From the NCBI RefSeq assembly GCF_001437125.1, contig NZ_JQCA01000043.1:62001-126000 (forward strand): 64,000 bases of DNA, in the 5' to 3' direction. Below, piece after piece: positions 36,772 through 46,353 of the stretch; within the stretch, counting starts at the first letter, position 1; each line of letters opens with the position of its first letter. The notes under the pieces were generated by a model, which was not told where the DNA came from, ran no database searches, and saw only the letters and a program-made list of their open reading frames with translations. This stretch comes from Levilactobacillus paucivorans (lineage in GTDB: Bacteria > Bacillota > Bacilli > Lactobacillales > Lactobacillaceae). A program made the translations under genes and the position numbers.

Positions 36772-37593
36772 TTACAGGGCGACTAACGGCGTGGCCTCTT
36801 CCGGATTGGTATCAATCAACTGAAAGTCATGCCCCACACCGAAATCACGGTTCTCCATCATGGAGGCCACGGTCAGGTGGCACAGGGACTGCATGTTGTT
36901 ATGCAGGCTCCGGTGCCCCAGGTAAATCTTCTTGGTCCGGTTGCCTAGCACGTCCATCAGGGCGTCGGCCCCTTCCTCATTGGACAAGTGACCCTTATCG
37001 CCAAGAATCCGTTGCTTCAATGGCCAAGAATACTCGCCCATCCGCAACATTTCCACGTCATGGTTACATTCCAACAGGTAGGCGTCGGCATCCTTGATGA
37101 CGCCCTCCACGTGTTCGGACACGTAGCCGGTATCCGTCAAGATGACAAAGGTCTTCCCATGGTAGTGAATGGCGTAGAACTGGGGTTCCGCGGCGTCGTG
37201 GGAGACCGAGAAACTCTCCACATCGATGTCGCCAAAGGTCTGAACGGTGTCCGGGGCAAAGAGGTGTTTCTGAGCCAAGTCGACCTTGCCGATCTTGGAA
37301 CTCATCGCATCCCAGGTGCCCTCGTTGGCATAAACATTGAGCTGCTGGTACCGTCGTGCCAGAATCCCTACCGCTTGGCGGTGATCCGAGTGTTCGTGGG
37401 TGACCAATAACGAGTTAACGTCATTTAAGTCCCGGCCAATGTTACCCATTAATTTTTCAATCTTCTTGCCGCTAAGGCCCGCGTCGATTAAGATCCGCTG
37501 GTTAGGGCTCTCCACGTAGCACACGTTCCCCGTGCTACCACTGGATAAGACACTGATCCGCAAATCATCTGCTGCATCTGTCCGCAATTCCAT
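36772..37593 (-). CDS. walJ: WalJ/YycJ metallo-beta-lactamase-fold hydrolase
   Basis: From ATG 37593, preceded by AGGAGA, the product has 273 residues. The N-terminus ISVLSSGSTGN and the metal motif THEHSDH identify the YycJ/WalJ family, a predicted metal-dependent nuclease linked to the WalRK regulon and to mismatch repair in bacilli. A longer in-frame start is ignored because it lacks a ribosome binding site. It sits between walI and htrA. Confidence 0.92.
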   Translation of the reverse strand: MELRTDAADDLRISVLSSGSTGNVCYVESPNQRILIDAGLSGKKIEKLMGNIGRDLNDVNSLLVTHEHSDHRQAVGILARRYQQLNVYANEGTWDAMSSKIGKVDLAQKHLFAPDTVQTFGDIDVESFSVSHDAAEPQFYAIHYHGKTFVILTDTGYVSEHVEGVIKDADAYLLECNHDVEMLRMGEYSWPLKQRILGDKGHLSNEEGADALMDVLGNRTKKIYLGHRSLHNNMQSLCHLTVASMMENRDFGVGHDFQLIDTNPEEATPLVAL

Positions 37594-37834
37594 CTGCCCT
37601 CTCCTTAAATTCAATACCGTAATAATACCGCATTTCCGTACCGTTGTAACTAACCGCGTATCAAACAACTTATATTCAGGGGTCATTCCCATTGGATCCC
37701 GCACTTCCCGGCTAAAGTGGGCCTACGCTGCCGTCACAGCACCGGATAGCCTCCTCGCCACCATTTGTGAGGATTTACCGGTTCCTTGGCAAGCAGCCCG
37801 TCAGCGGCCATTCTCGCCTGCCTACGTCGCCATC

Positions 37835-37860
37835 AAAAAAGGACGACCGCAGTCGCCCCC
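37835..37860 (-). terminator. Terminator between walI and walJ
   Basis: The minus strand reads GGGCGAC-TGCG-GTCGTCC-TTTTTT, directly after the walI stop. The rest of the 277-base gap shows no gene. walJ may therefore have its own promoter. Confidence 0.65.
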
Positions 37861-37870
37861 TCAGAAATCT

Positions 37871-38734
37871 TTATTCACTGGTTGTGGCGGTCCCGGTTCC
37901 ACTGACGGACTTCACGCTGCTGTCCGAGTTCAGGATAGCGCCGGTAAAGGCGTTCACCCGTTTCAGCTGGAGGACCCCGGCGTTATTGCCGCTATCGGCC
38001 TTGTACGCGATGATCCAGGTTGGAATATACACGCTACTGTTCTTCAAGTTGAAGTACCGCGTGTAGGCCAGCTTGGTCCACACAATCTTACTGTTATTGG
38101 CGATCTGGTTGTATTGATACAGCCAGATGAGGGCCTTACGTTCAGAAATCGTATCCGTCTTTTCCCGCAAGGTCTTGGCGCCCGGCAGATACCCTTGCGA
38201 GTAGCCGGTAACCGACCCGGTATTGGTCAGGCTGAAGCGAATCTCCCCAAACTTGGAGTAAATCTGCCCGCCCGTGACGCGCTGGGTATAAACGATGGTG
38301 TTATGACTGGACAACTGAGCGTTGTACTTGTACTGATCCCCATTTAGAATCAGTGAGCCGTTATGGACCACCTCATCCAAGACCTGATCCGGATGCTTGG
38401 TATCCACGCCGTTAATGGCGGCCTTGAAGGTCGAGGTGAAGGTCCCATCCGACTGGTAACGCACCGTTTGGTCGGTCAGACTGGTCAGGCTACTCTTCAC
38501 GCTATCGTTGTTGCTGGTCGAGATGTAATAGCCCTCGCCACTCTTTTTAGATGGTGTCGAGAACTTAATGTCATCGGCCCGCATTTCCTTCACGATCGTG
38601 GTGTCGCTATCGACCGAACGGCTGGAGGCCGTCTCGGTCTGGCCCGTGGTGTCGCGCTGGAACGCGGCAAATAGGAAAATATCAATGGCGATGAACGCGA
38701 CTAGAAATAGCCACTCAATGCGTCGAAAATCCAT
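37871..38734 (-). CDS. walI: WalI/YycI regulator of WalK
   Basis: The 287-residue protein has one N-terminal transmembrane helix (WLFLVAFIAIDIFLFAAF) and an extracytoplasmic domain with repeated YycH-type folds (GEIRFSLTNTGSVTGYSQ, LIWLYQYNQI). In the family it binds WalK with WalH and modulates its kinase activity. It follows walH by 27 bases. Confidence 0.92.
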   Translation of the reverse strand: MDFRRIEWLFLVAFIAIDIFLFAAFQRDTTGQTETASSRSVDSDTTIVKEMRADDIKFSTPSKKSGEGYYISTSNNDSVKSSLTSLTDQTVRYQSDGTFTSTFKAAINGVDTKHPDQVLDEVVHNGSLILNGDQYKYNAQLSSHNTIVYTQRVTGGQIYSKFGEIRFSLTNTGSVTGYSQGYLPGAKTLREKTDTISERKALIWLYQYNQIANNSKIVWTKLAYTRYFNLKNSSVYIPTWIIAYKADSGNNAGVLQLKRVNAFTGAILNSDSSVKSVSGTGTATTSE

Positions 38735-38761
38735 ACCGGACTGGCCCCCTTTACCTCTTGT

Positions 38762-40057
38762 TTATTGTTTAAGCATCTGCGTGGCAGTCTTCCAACTCCC
38801 GTCGTAGTGCACGTACCAGGTTGGTGTCAGGTTGACGACCTTGTCCGACGAGGCGGACGCGAGCCACTGATATCCAATCTGTAAGCTACTAATTTTAGAC
38901 TTGTGATAACCGGCCGCGACCAGCTGATCGATCACGCTCTGAGTCCCCGACAACGTGACCGGTTTCTTATCGGTTGGCACGGGGACCTGAAGACTATAGA
39001 TCGCGAAGTTATACCGCCGCACACCCTGCGACAGCATCTGGATCCGCGCCGCGCCGTAGTTGCTTTGGTTGAAGATTGGGAAACCTTCCACGAAACTCCG
39101 ATAGGTCACCGTCGACTTGCTAGCATTGTAGCCATAGTAACGTAGGTTTTCCATCGGAATCCCGATCGTCTTCACCGCATCATACCCGGCCTTTAACGCC
39201 TGGTTGAAGCTCAGTGAAGCCTGTAAGGCACTGTAATCCTCAAACAACGCGGTTCCACTCTTATTGTACACGGTGAGTTGCCGCGAGGCGCCATCACTGT
39301 AAATGGTGCTTTCCTTATTCTTTTTAGCCGAAACGTTGGTTGACTCCCCTTTATTTAGCAGGCGAGTCGTGAAGTAGTCCGTAGACTGCTGGTTGACCAA
39401 GTAGCTGTAAGACGGCACCGTGACGCTATTGGCGACGTAGGCCGAAGCGGAATCCCCGAGCCACTGCATCTTAACGTCAATCCGAAAGAGGTTTTCCCTC
39501 AGAATCTTCTTGATGGCCGTGACCTGTGACGACTTCACCTTCACCTGATAAACGTTCTGTTTCCGGTCGTCTAGCAGGTAGATGTGGTCGCTATTGCCTA
39601 GTGGCACCATGATCCGTGAAAATTGAGTCGTGGTCCGCGTGAGTTTACCGTTAAAGACCGTATTGAAGAGCCGACCATTGATCGGACTCGCATACGACAG
39701 CAACAGGCTGTTCTTGCGCGTCAGGTAAGCCATGTAGTCCGCCTTGGACGCCACACGAACCCGACTCATCCGACCAAAGTCCCATTTTTCCAGGGATTCG
39801 CGAATCTCGGTCGTCAAATTAACTTTTCGGTTGTTTAATAGTTCTTGTTTGCCGGTACCATCGCTATAAATGACCTGCGTCGGGAGGTAAACATCCTTCT
39901 GTGGTCGGGTGTTCAGGTCCGTCGCCGGCGTATTAGAACTCTGCTGACGACTGTGTTCATACTGCGCCGGGTTGGTCCAAATCATCGCAGACAGGACCAC
40001 ACTGACGGCCACCGCGACGGTCAATCCCAATGGTAGGAGAGCTTTAGTTATCTTCAT
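38762..40057 (-). CDS. walH: WalH/YycH regulator of WalK
   Basis: I start at ATG 40057, inside the end of walK (14-base overlap) and about eleven bases after GGAGG, giving 431 residues. It has an N-terminal transmembrane segment (ALLPLGLTVAVAVSVVLSAM) and a large outer domain of the YycH fold. With WalI it controls WalK at the membrane. Coupling to walK translation is implied by the overlap. Confidence 0.92.
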   Translation of the reverse strand: MKITKALLPLGLTVAVAVSVVLSAMIWTNPAQYEHSRQQSSNTPATDLNTRPQKDVYLPTQVIYSDGTGKQELLNNRKVNLTTEIRESLEKWDFGRMSRVRVASKADYMAYLTRKNSLLLSYASPINGRLFNTVFNGKLTRTTTQFSRIMVPLGNSDHIYLLDDRKQNVYQVKVKSSQVTAIKKILRENLFRIDVKMQWLGDSASAYVANSVTVPSYSYLVNQQSTDYFTTRLLNKGESTNVSAKKNKESTIYSDGASRQLTVYNKSGTALFEDYSALQASLSFNQALKAGYDAVKTIGIPMENLRYYGYNASKSTVTYRSFVEGFPIFNQSNYGAARIQMLSQGVRRYNFAIYSLQVPVPTDKKPVTLSGTQSVIDQLVAAGYHKSKISSLQIGYQWLASASSDKVVNLTPTWYVHYDGSWKTATQMLKQ

Positions 40058-41900
40058 CCCAGAGATCATCCTCCTCGTATGGCTTGTAAGGCAGGGAAAT
40101 GTAGAACGTTGACCCTCTGCCTTCACGACTATCAACCCAGATTCGACCGCCCAGTAACTGGACAACTTCACGGGAGATGGCCAGGCCTAGCCCGGTCCCA
40201 CCTTGGGCCCGTGAACGGGCCTTATCAACCCGGTAGAGCCGATCAAAGATTCGTGGAATATCCGCCCGCGGAATCCCCAAACCTTGGTCAGCGACGCTAA
40301 GAATCACGTTGTTATGGGTCTCTAACAGCCGGCAGGTGATGACCCCACCATCTGGCGAGTATTTAATGGCATTATTCATCAAATTCTCCAACACTTGCGT
40401 GAACCGATCGGTATCGATTTCAACCCACAGATCCCGCTTGGTGAAGTCCCGTTTGATGGTATAGGTCTTCTCTGGCCGATCATCTTGCTTCAACATCATG
40501 TCGAAACGGTCCAACACGTAGTTGAAAAGTTCATTCAAGTTGACCATTTCCAGATCAACCTTCTGGGTCCCAGAATCCATCCGTGACAAGGTTAACAGGT
40601 CGTTAATCATGCGGATCATCCGGTCTGTTTCTTCCTGCGTCACCTTTAAGAAGTGCGGCGCTACCTCAGGATCCTTCCAGGCCCCTTCGGAGAGCGACTC
40701 GATGTAAGCCCGCACACTGGTTAACGGTGTCCGCAGCTCATGGGAGACGTTCGAAACGAATTCCTTACGATCCTGATCAATCTTCTGTTGTTCCGTGACA
40801 TCGTGAAGCACACAGACCAACCCAGAGATAAAGCCGGATTCCCGCTGAATCAAAGAGAAGTAGGCTTGCAGAATCAGATCATGTTCCTTAGTAGAAAAGT
40901 CCAAGACTAAATCATCCGGGTTCTCTAGCAGTTCGCGCAACGTATAGTTGTCGCGGATATCCAGTAAATCCAGAATTGATTTGCCAACAGCCCCATCGGA
41001 ATCAGTATCCAGGAAGCTCGTGGCAGTTTCGTTAATAATCGTGACATTCCCACGGCGGTCGGTGGCGATAACCCCATCGGTCATGTGGGCCATGACGGAG
41101 TCTAGCCGACGGCGTTCAGATTCCGTGGATTCCTGGGCTTCTTCAACCCGCACAGAGAGGTTGTTAACGGCACTGGCAAGTTGCCCCAACTCGTCACTCC
41201 CATAGACCCGCACGTGGCCAGAGTAGTCCCCACGGGCGATCCGCAAGGTTTGTTTCTTCATTTCATCAATCGGTCTCGTGATAGCCCGGGAAATAATAAT
41301 GGCCATCACTAGCCCTAAGATAATAGCCACAAAGGTGGCGGACACGTAAATTAAGGTGATTTGATTAATATTCTGATAAACGGAGTCCAAACTCGACCGC
41401 ATCGAAATAACCCCGACTAATTCGCTGTTGTTTCCTTGCGTCCGAATTATTCGCGTAATGGTGGTGTAGTACCGGCTATTATTCTGAGAATTATAGGTTG
41501 TCCGGACCACGTCACGGTTATTGTAGATGGCATTCTTAATGTTATTGTCAGTGGTTTTCTGGCCAACAACCCCTTGGTTATCGACTTCGTTGGTTCCGCG
41601 AATGGTTCCCTTGTTGTCAATGACTCTAATCTGAGCATTGTTGGTGTTGTTAATCTCTGAGAGGGTCGATTTGATTTTCTTATCTGCGGACGTGGTATTC
41701 GTCGTCGACAGCTCGTCAGACAAGCGGTTCACAATGTAGGTCTGAACCACCTGCTGGGACTTAAAGGTATTCAAGTTCTGCCGTTCCAATTGCCGGACGA
41801 ACACGGCCCCCACGATCTCCAGCGTTAACAACAGGAGGAGCGCGAAGACCAGCGCGATTTTAAAGTGAATCGACTGGAAAAATTTAATTTTGCTATTCAC
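40044..41900 (-). CDS. walK: WalK sensor histidine kinase
   Basis: The 618-residue kinase has transmembrane helix 1 (about 13-33), an outer sensing domain, helix 2 (about 181-204), HAMP (about 205-257), PAS (about 262-370) and the H-box VSHELRTPL with phospho-accepting H387, followed by N, G1 (DQGLGIPRADIPRIFDRLYR) and G2 (GTGLGLAI) boxes. It controls wall hydrolases through WalR. The start is a GTG after GGAGGAG; the ATG in between leads to a stop. Confidence 0.96.
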   Translation of the reverse strand: MNSKIKFFQSIHFKIALVFALLLLLTLEIVGAVFVRQLERQNLNTFKSQQVVQTYIVNRLSDELSTTNTTSADKKIKSTLSEINNTNNAQIRVIDNKGTIRGTNEVDNQGVVGQKTTDNNIKNAIYNNRDVVRTTYNSQNNSRYYTTITRIIRTQGNNSELVGVISMRSSLDSVYQNINQITLIYVSATFVAIILGLVMAIIISRAITRPIDEMKKQTLRIARGDYSGHVRVYGSDELGQLASAVNNLSVRVEEAQESTESERRRLDSVMAHMTDGVIATDRRGNVTIINETATSFLDTDSDGAVGKSILDLLDIRDNYTLRELLENPDDLVLDFSTKEHDLILQAYFSLIQRESGFISGLVCVLHDVTEQQKIDQDRKEFVSNVSHELRTPLTSVRAYIESLSEGAWKDPEVAPHFLKVTQEETDRMIRMINDLLTLSRMDSGTQKVDLEMVNLNELFNYVLDRFDMMLKQDDRPEKTYTIKRDFTKRDLWVEIDTDRFTQVLENLMNNAIKYSPDGGVITCRLLETHNNVILSVADQGLGIPRADIPRIFDRLYRVDKARSRAQGGTGLGLAISREVVQLLGGRIWVDSREGRGSTFYISLPYKPYEEDDLWDEDN

Positions 41901-41947
41901 GAAGTGACATACTCCTCCAATGCGAGATTTAGCGGTAAACCGCTCGC

Positions 41948-42661
41948 TTAGGCCTGATCTTCAGGGTTGCGCAAATAGTAACCCACACCACGCCGCGTAA
42001 CCAGCCAGGTTGGGTGACTTGGACTATCTTCAATCTTTTCTCGTAAACGACGCACAGTCACATCGACCGTCCGCACGTCCCCAAAGTAATCGTAGCCCCA
42101 AACCGTTTGGAGCAGATGTTCCCGCGTCATGACTTGGCCAATGTGTTGGGCCAGGTAGTGAAGCAATTCAAACTCACGGTGGGTCAACTCAATGTTGGCG
42201 CCCCGCTTGGAAACTGAGTAGGCTTCGGGATGAATCGTTAAATCCCCAATTTCAATATCCTGGTTTTCTGGTTCTTCTGGTTGGGCATGGGCCGCCGTAT
42301 TCTGGCGCCGTAAGTTTGCCTTGACCCGTGCGACCAGTTCCCGGTTAGAGAAGGGCTTCGTCACGTAGTCATCAGCCCCTAATTCCAGGCCGAGAACCTT
42401 GTCTAATTCCGAATCCTTGGCTGTTACCATGATGATTGGCATGTCATGCTTTTTCCGAATTTCACGAGCAACGTCTAAGCCATCAACCTTGGGTAACATT
42501 AAATCAAGGATAATCAGATCGGGGGCAGCGTCCTCAACCTGCTGGATAGCAGCTTCGCCATCGTAGGCAACTTCGACTTCGTACCCTTCTTTTTCCAAAT
42601 TAAACTTCATAATATCCGTGATTGGCTTTTCATCATCGACAACTAGAATTTTTTTAGGCAT
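41948..42661 (-). CDS. walR: WalR response regulator
   Basis: The 237-residue OmpR-type regulator has a receiver domain with D53 (IILDLMLPK), and a winged helix with [20 protein letters not shown] and [13 protein letters not shown]. It is the essential regulator of cell-wall metabolism in low-GC Gram-positives. It leads the walRKHI operon and has an AAGGAGG site. Confidence 0.97.
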   Translation of the reverse strand: MPKKILVVDDEKPITDIMKFNLEKEGYEVEVAYDGEAAIQQVEDAAPDLIILDLMLPKVDGLDVAREIRKKHDMPIIMVTAKDSELDKVLGLELGADDYVTKPFSNRELVARVKANLRRQNTAAHAQPEEPENQDIEIGDLTIHPEAYSVSKRGANIELTHREFELLHYLAQHIGQVMTREHLLQTVWGYDYFGDVRTVDVTVRRLREKIEDSPSHPTWLVTRRGVGYYLRNPEDQA

Positions 42662-42960
42662 AATTAAAAATTTCCTCCTTAAGGGAAATACAGTCCGATC
42701 CGATAATTACAGGGTTATCGGCAGGCCAGCCATTGGATGTCAAAAAACCATCGACAACGGGGCCACTACAGTTAGTGTTGCAATTTTTTCTCGTTTAAAG
42801 TCAAGTTAGAAGTGAGCCCCCTTAGCGGGTTGGCTCGGTAAAAATTAAAGGCCGTTGCGCGGCCTGAGAAAAATCCAGGACCGGTAGAGCAACGTTGCCT
42901 AAATTATAACACATCATGACCTATCTTTCAGGCCTTGGCCGCAAAGGATTTAAGGTGCTT
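42662..42960 (-). promoter_or_regulatory. walR promoter and structured leader
   Basis: On the minus strand CTGAAA and TATAAT (42903-42908) are 17 bases apart, with an extended TGT before the -10. The roughly 230-base leader contains two hairpins, AGGCCG-CGCAA-CGGCCT and GAGCC...GGCTC around 42813-42865. A control function is possible but not shown. Confidence 0.55.
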
Positions 42961-43209
42961 TTAACTTACCATTTCCTGGGAAATACATTGTGGTCATAAA
43001 CAATTAGCTGGATTATGTCTATCATTCAACTTTTTTCAATTATTTTTAGTCACCGTCACCCATTTTTCCAGGCCAAATGCCCTGTTTAAACAAAAAATCG
43101 TAAAAAAACTTTTATTTTTTCAAGTTCGTCTAATCCTTGAAATGCCGGGGATTTGCTTTCTTAAATAACCAATTTTTTGAATAAAAATCAACTTTTTTTG
43201 AAAAAGGGG

Positions 43210-43238
43210 TTGCGCACCCCTAATCCTCATGATATGAT
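43210..43238 (+). promoter_or_regulatory. tRNA-Lys promoter
   Basis: TTGCGC and TATGAT are separated by 17 bases, about 48 bases upstream of the tRNA. Confidence 0.75.
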
Positions 43239-43285
43239 AGTTCTCGTTGATATGGAAGACATACAACAGCAACAACTTAGCACAT

Positions 43286-43358
43286 GGGCAGCTAGCTCAG
43301 CTGGCAGAGCAACGGACTCTTAATCCGTGGGTCCAGGGTTCGATCCCCTGGCTGCCCA
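43286..43358 (+). tRNA. tRNA-Lys (CUU)
   Basis: The cloverleaf is complete: acceptor GGGCAGC/GCTGCCC, D stem GCTC/GAGC, anticodon stem ACGGA/TCCGT with loop CTCTTAA (anticodon CTT, lysine), T stem CAGGG/CCCTG with TTCGATC, and discriminator A. CCA is not encoded. Confidence 0.98.
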
Positions 43359-43366
43359 TAATTACT

Positions 43367-43411
43367 AATCAGCTTTCACGAAGGAATGGCTTCGTGGTTG
43401 CTGATTTTTTT
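43367..43411 (+). terminator. tRNA-Lys terminator
   Basis: AATCAGCTTTCACGAAG and CTTCGTGGTTGCTGATT form the stem, followed by seven T. Confidence 0.9.
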
Positions 43412-43593
43412 GTGTCCTAAAAGAATATTTATCCGTTTACCTTATGTTTATTCATTATCGGCGGGTCTGCATTGCGGCATCCCCGCCGGCCCTTTTTTTC
43501 GGCCGCAAGGAGGCTCACCACCACTGGTGTTTTTGCCAGGCGTCTGTTAATCTGGACTCGCAACCACTCTTACATATGAAAGAAGGATCGCCC

Positions 43594-43902
43594 ATGTCCT
43601 CAGTTTTCTCTAAGGATGCCCTCACACTTGAGGTGCTGGATGCTATCTGCGAAAAGCTTGACCTGCAATCAAGTGCCCTGGTTTTTCTCGACTATGAGTT
43701 CAAACCTGGCGAAATCAAGAAGATTGAAGCGGACCTCATCCAACGTTCTGTGAAACAGCAACCCACGTCCATTGCTGACGTCGCCGCACTGGTTCGAACC
43801 GTTCGACCAAGCCTAACGACTCATGCCGCCACTAGTATTGCGGAACAGCTCGTAGCCGGCTTTCAAGCCGAGTCTCGTTTTTCAATTCTGACCGGCAAAT
43901 AG
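43594..43902 (+). CDS. Hypothetical protein, 102 residues
   Basis: I start at ATG 43594 after GAAGGA. The product has no signal peptide or membrane segment and looks alpha-helical (ALTLEVLDAICEKLDL, ADVAALVRTVRP, ATSIAEQLVAGF). No family is recognised. A perfect terminator follows, which supports expression. Confidence 0.6.
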   Translation: MSSVFSKDALTLEVLDAICEKLDLQSSALVFLDYEFKPGEIKKIEADLIQRSVKQQPTSIADVAALVRTVRPSLTTHAATSIAEQLVAGFQAESRFSILTGK

Positions 43903-43915
43903 GTCCCAGAAATAC

Positions 43916-43946
43916 AAAAGCTCACGACAATTGTCGTGAGCTTTTT
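43916..43946. terminator. Bidirectional terminator
   Basis: AAAAGCTCACGACAA and TTGTCGTGAGCTTTT form a perfect palindrome between two convergent genes. Confidence 0.92.
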
Positions 43947-43948
43947 GC

Positions 43949-44185
43949 TTATCGTGACCAATAACGGCGAAGCGCAACTCCCACCTCAATCACAAAGAGG
44001 AGTAAGACAAAGCCGCTAGCACTTCTCAGAAAAACCAAGGCATCATTGAGCCAAAAGACTTGCCCTTGCATCAGAAAATCCACAAATGCCTTAATAAAGA
44101 ACACAGGGATTAATAAGAAAATAAAGATTTCGACCAAATCCAGCGATTGTTTAATCTGATCTCGTAAGATCCTTCTAAAACTCAC
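43949..44185 (-). CDS. Small membrane protein, hypothetical
   Basis: The 78-residue product starts at GTG 44185, five bases after GGAGGAG. It has two hydrophobic segments (VEIFIFLLIPVFFIKAFVD and ALVFLRSASGFVLLLFVIE) and ends RRYWSR. The family is unknown to me. It shares the terminator with the gene on the other strand. Confidence 0.65.
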   Translation of the reverse strand: MSFRRILRDQIKQSLDLVEIFIFLLIPVFFIKAFVDFLMQGQVFWLNDALVFLRSASGFVLLLFVIEVGVALRRYWSR

Positions 44186-44588
44186 GCCATCTCCTCCTCC
44201 GACCTAACCTGTCTAGAGCCACCCACTTGCGTGATCAGAACAGCAATCACTCCCCATAATCGCAGGTCGTTCTAGTTTTCCCCTGGTTGGTCTAATCTTA
44301 TCGTAACAAAACTTTCGGCGAAATTCAGGTGTTTTTTAAATTAATTTTGCGTTTAACCTTTTACCCCTTACTTAATTTTGTTCAAACAAAGCCCCGGGAA
44401 AATTCCCGGGGCTTTTGGCATTCCAGATTGGCCGCTCAGCGTGAATCTGGCCTCGCTGGACTAATTATTCACTGTGGCCCGTTATCAGGGTCGTATGGGG
44501 CTTAAATTGGGAGAGAAACGATGATTAACGGTTATGACCATTGGCAGGGAGAGCCTAGCTTATCTCGCCTTTATATCCTGGTACTGGC
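44186..44588. other. Gene-free stretch with hairpins
   Basis: No gene is supported; the frame opening at 44521 ends inside oppA and has no codon character. A strong hairpin GCCCCGGGAA/TTCCCGGGGC (44391-44412) with T-runs lies here, as does CCAGATT/AATCTGG (about 44426-44453). They may be the terminator of oppA and folded parts of the transcript that includes element B. Confidence 0.5.
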
Positions 44589-44707
44589 AGCTTCCGAAAC
44601 GTGCAAAACAAGGCAGGTCCCTGCGCTTAACCCCATAAAGCCCCAGTCCGGCTATGCCGAACCGGAACTTTATGACGTTAATGCTCAGAACCTAAGCGCC
44701 TTTTTTT
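44589..44707 (+). ncRNA. Structured intergenic element, copy B (possible small RNA)
   Basis: This aligns gap-free to 16940-17055 over about 107 bases. GCGCTTA pairs with TAAGCGC, directly followed by T7 (44701-44707), which forms a plus-strand intrinsic terminator. Inside, CATAAAG pairs with CTTTATG and CCGG with CCGG, where copy A has a different stem of the same length. Shared GAAACGTGC, AAGGCAG and TTAATGCTCA are unpaired. The T7 ends five bases before the convergent oppA stop codon. Confidence 0.5.
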
Positions 44708-44712
44708 GCACT

Positions 44713-46323
44713 CTACTTCCAGTAAGCATACTTATACTGTGCGTCACTCATCATCGTATACTTCAACCCGCCAACCTTACTAGAAACCAAGTGGGCCTTG
44801 GCTTGCTGGTACAGAGGGACTAGGCCCGCCTGCTGGGTGACGTACGTGTCGGCCTGTTTCATCAGGTTCCACCGCTGTTGGGTGCTGTACTTGGCCGTAT
44901 TGTCAATATCCGTCATCAGTTGACTGTAATGGGCATTGTCCCACTTGGTGAAGTTGACCGAACTCGTGCCATCCGCCATTTGGAGGAAGTCGGAAGGGTC
45001 CCGCCAATCGGTATTCCAGCCATCTAGGTCAATGTCAAAGTTCCCAGCTGATCCCTTAGCAATCTGTTGGGCCAGGGGCATCGATTTAATCGTGATTTTA
45101 AGCCCTGGCATGTATTTCTGGGACTGTTGCTGTAAATACTGGGCCGTGTGCTTCTGTTCGTCCGTATCGGCCGTCAGGAGCTCCAGATTGGCCGTCTTAA
45201 TCCCCAACTCCTGCTTGGCTTGTTTCCACAGGCTCGTGGCCTTGGCTGGATTGTAGCTCAGCAGGTTACCAACATCCTCTGAGAAATCCTTCCCCGTTTG
45301 CGGGTCGTTCCCATCCCCATAAGGAATCAGGTTCTTAGCGGCTGAGGACCCATCCTGAAGGACGTTCTTCGTAAGGGCTTGTCTGTTCACAACATAGGAG
45401 AAGGCCTGACGTAGCTTGGTATTGTGGGTGATTTTTTTCTTGTCGTTAAATTCCAAGAACCGCATCGAACTATTCAACGTGGTCTTCATCTCTGGGTCAT
45501 TGGCATTTTGTTTAATGTATTGACCCGACAGCGTGGTTTCCTGGACCGCACCGGATTTGAAGAGACTTGATGAGGTCCCGGGATCCTTAACCACCTGAAC
45601 ATCTACCTGGCTAATCTTGACATTCTTGGCATTCCAATATTGATCGTTCTTTTCATAAGACCAACTGTCCGTGGTCCCACTCCAATTAACCAGCTTATAG
45701 GCCCCATCGGACAAGGTCTTGTCGGCGGAAGTCCCGTACTGACTGCCGTATTGCTTAAAAAGGCTCGTCTTCATGGGGTATTCTGCCGTCGCCAGGATAT
45801 CACCCAGCCAAGGTTGCGGCTTTGACAAGGTTAACTGCAAGGTCTTCTGGTTGAGGGCCTTCACACCTAGTGTCGCCGGCTTGGCCTTGCCAGATTGAAC
45901 GGCATCGTAGTTCTTCAAAAATTTCAGCTTATCGGCCACCTGGGACTTGGATTGCGGATTGACCTGCCACTGAAAGGAGGTGACAAAGTCCTGCGCCGTT
46001 ACGGGGTCGCCATTCTGCCACTTGGCGTTTTGCTTAATCTTGAAGGTATACACCGTTCCGTTATGGGTTGGCTTAACCACCTTCTCCGCTACGCCTGGGG
46101 CTACCTTTCCGTTCTTATCCAGGGTATACAGCCCCTCTTCCGTCTGTGCAATCAGACTTGAACTGTTACTGTCCCCAGAAATAGCGGGGTTCGCCGTTGC
46201 CGGGTTACCCACCATGGTGACCTTTAACGTCCGGTCAGTACTACTCTCCGCCTGTGTCGTCCCACATCCGGCCAAAGTCGCCACTGCTAACAAGCCAAAA
46301 CTCAATCCCAATAATTTTTTCAT
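44713..46323 (-). CDS. Peptide ABC transporter substrate-binding lipoprotein
   Basis: From ATG 46323 (GAGGGAC upstream) the product has 536 residues. It has a lipoprotein signal with lipobox LAGC and the SBP_bac_5 pattern of OppA/DppE proteins (GLYTLDKNGKVAPGVAEKV, YTFKIKQNAKWQNGDPVTAQDFV). It captures oligopeptides outside the cell. No permease or ATPase genes are near, so it must work with a transporter encoded elsewhere. It is controlled by a T-box leader, which links its expression to an amino-acid shortage. Confidence 0.93.
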   Translation of the reverse strand: MKKLLGLSFGLLAVATLAGCGTTQAESSTDRTLKVTMVGNPATANPAISGDSNSSSLIAQTEEGLYTLDKNGKVAPGVAEKVVKPTHNGTVYTFKIKQNAKWQNGDPVTAQDFVTSFQWQVNPQSKSQVADKLKFLKNYDAVQSGKAKPATLGVKALNQKTLQLTLSKPQPWLGDILATAEYPMKTSLFKQYGSQYGTSADKTLSDGAYKLVNWSGTTDSWSYEKNDQYWNAKNVKISQVDVQVVKDPGTSSSLFKSGAVQETTLSGQYIKQNANDPEMKTTLNSSMRFLEFNDKKKITHNTKLRQAFSYVVNRQALTKNVLQDGSSAAKNLIPYGDGNDPQTGKDFSEDVGNLLSYNPAKATSLWKQAKQELGIKTANLELLTADTDEQKHTAQYLQQQSQKYMPGLKITIKSMPLAQQIAKGSAGNFDIDLDGWNTDWRDPSDFLQMADGTSSVNFTKWDNAHYSQLMTDIDNTAKYSTQQRWNLMKQADTYVTQQAGLVPLYQQAKAHLVSSKVGGLKYTMMSDAQYKYAYWK

Positions 46324-46353
46324 TTTAAAGTCCCTCACTTATCCGGCCCGATC

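Noticed and set aside
44521-44823. A 100-codon plus-strand frame running into oppA
   Set aside because: It covers structured element B and antisense oppA sequence; no ribosome binding site.
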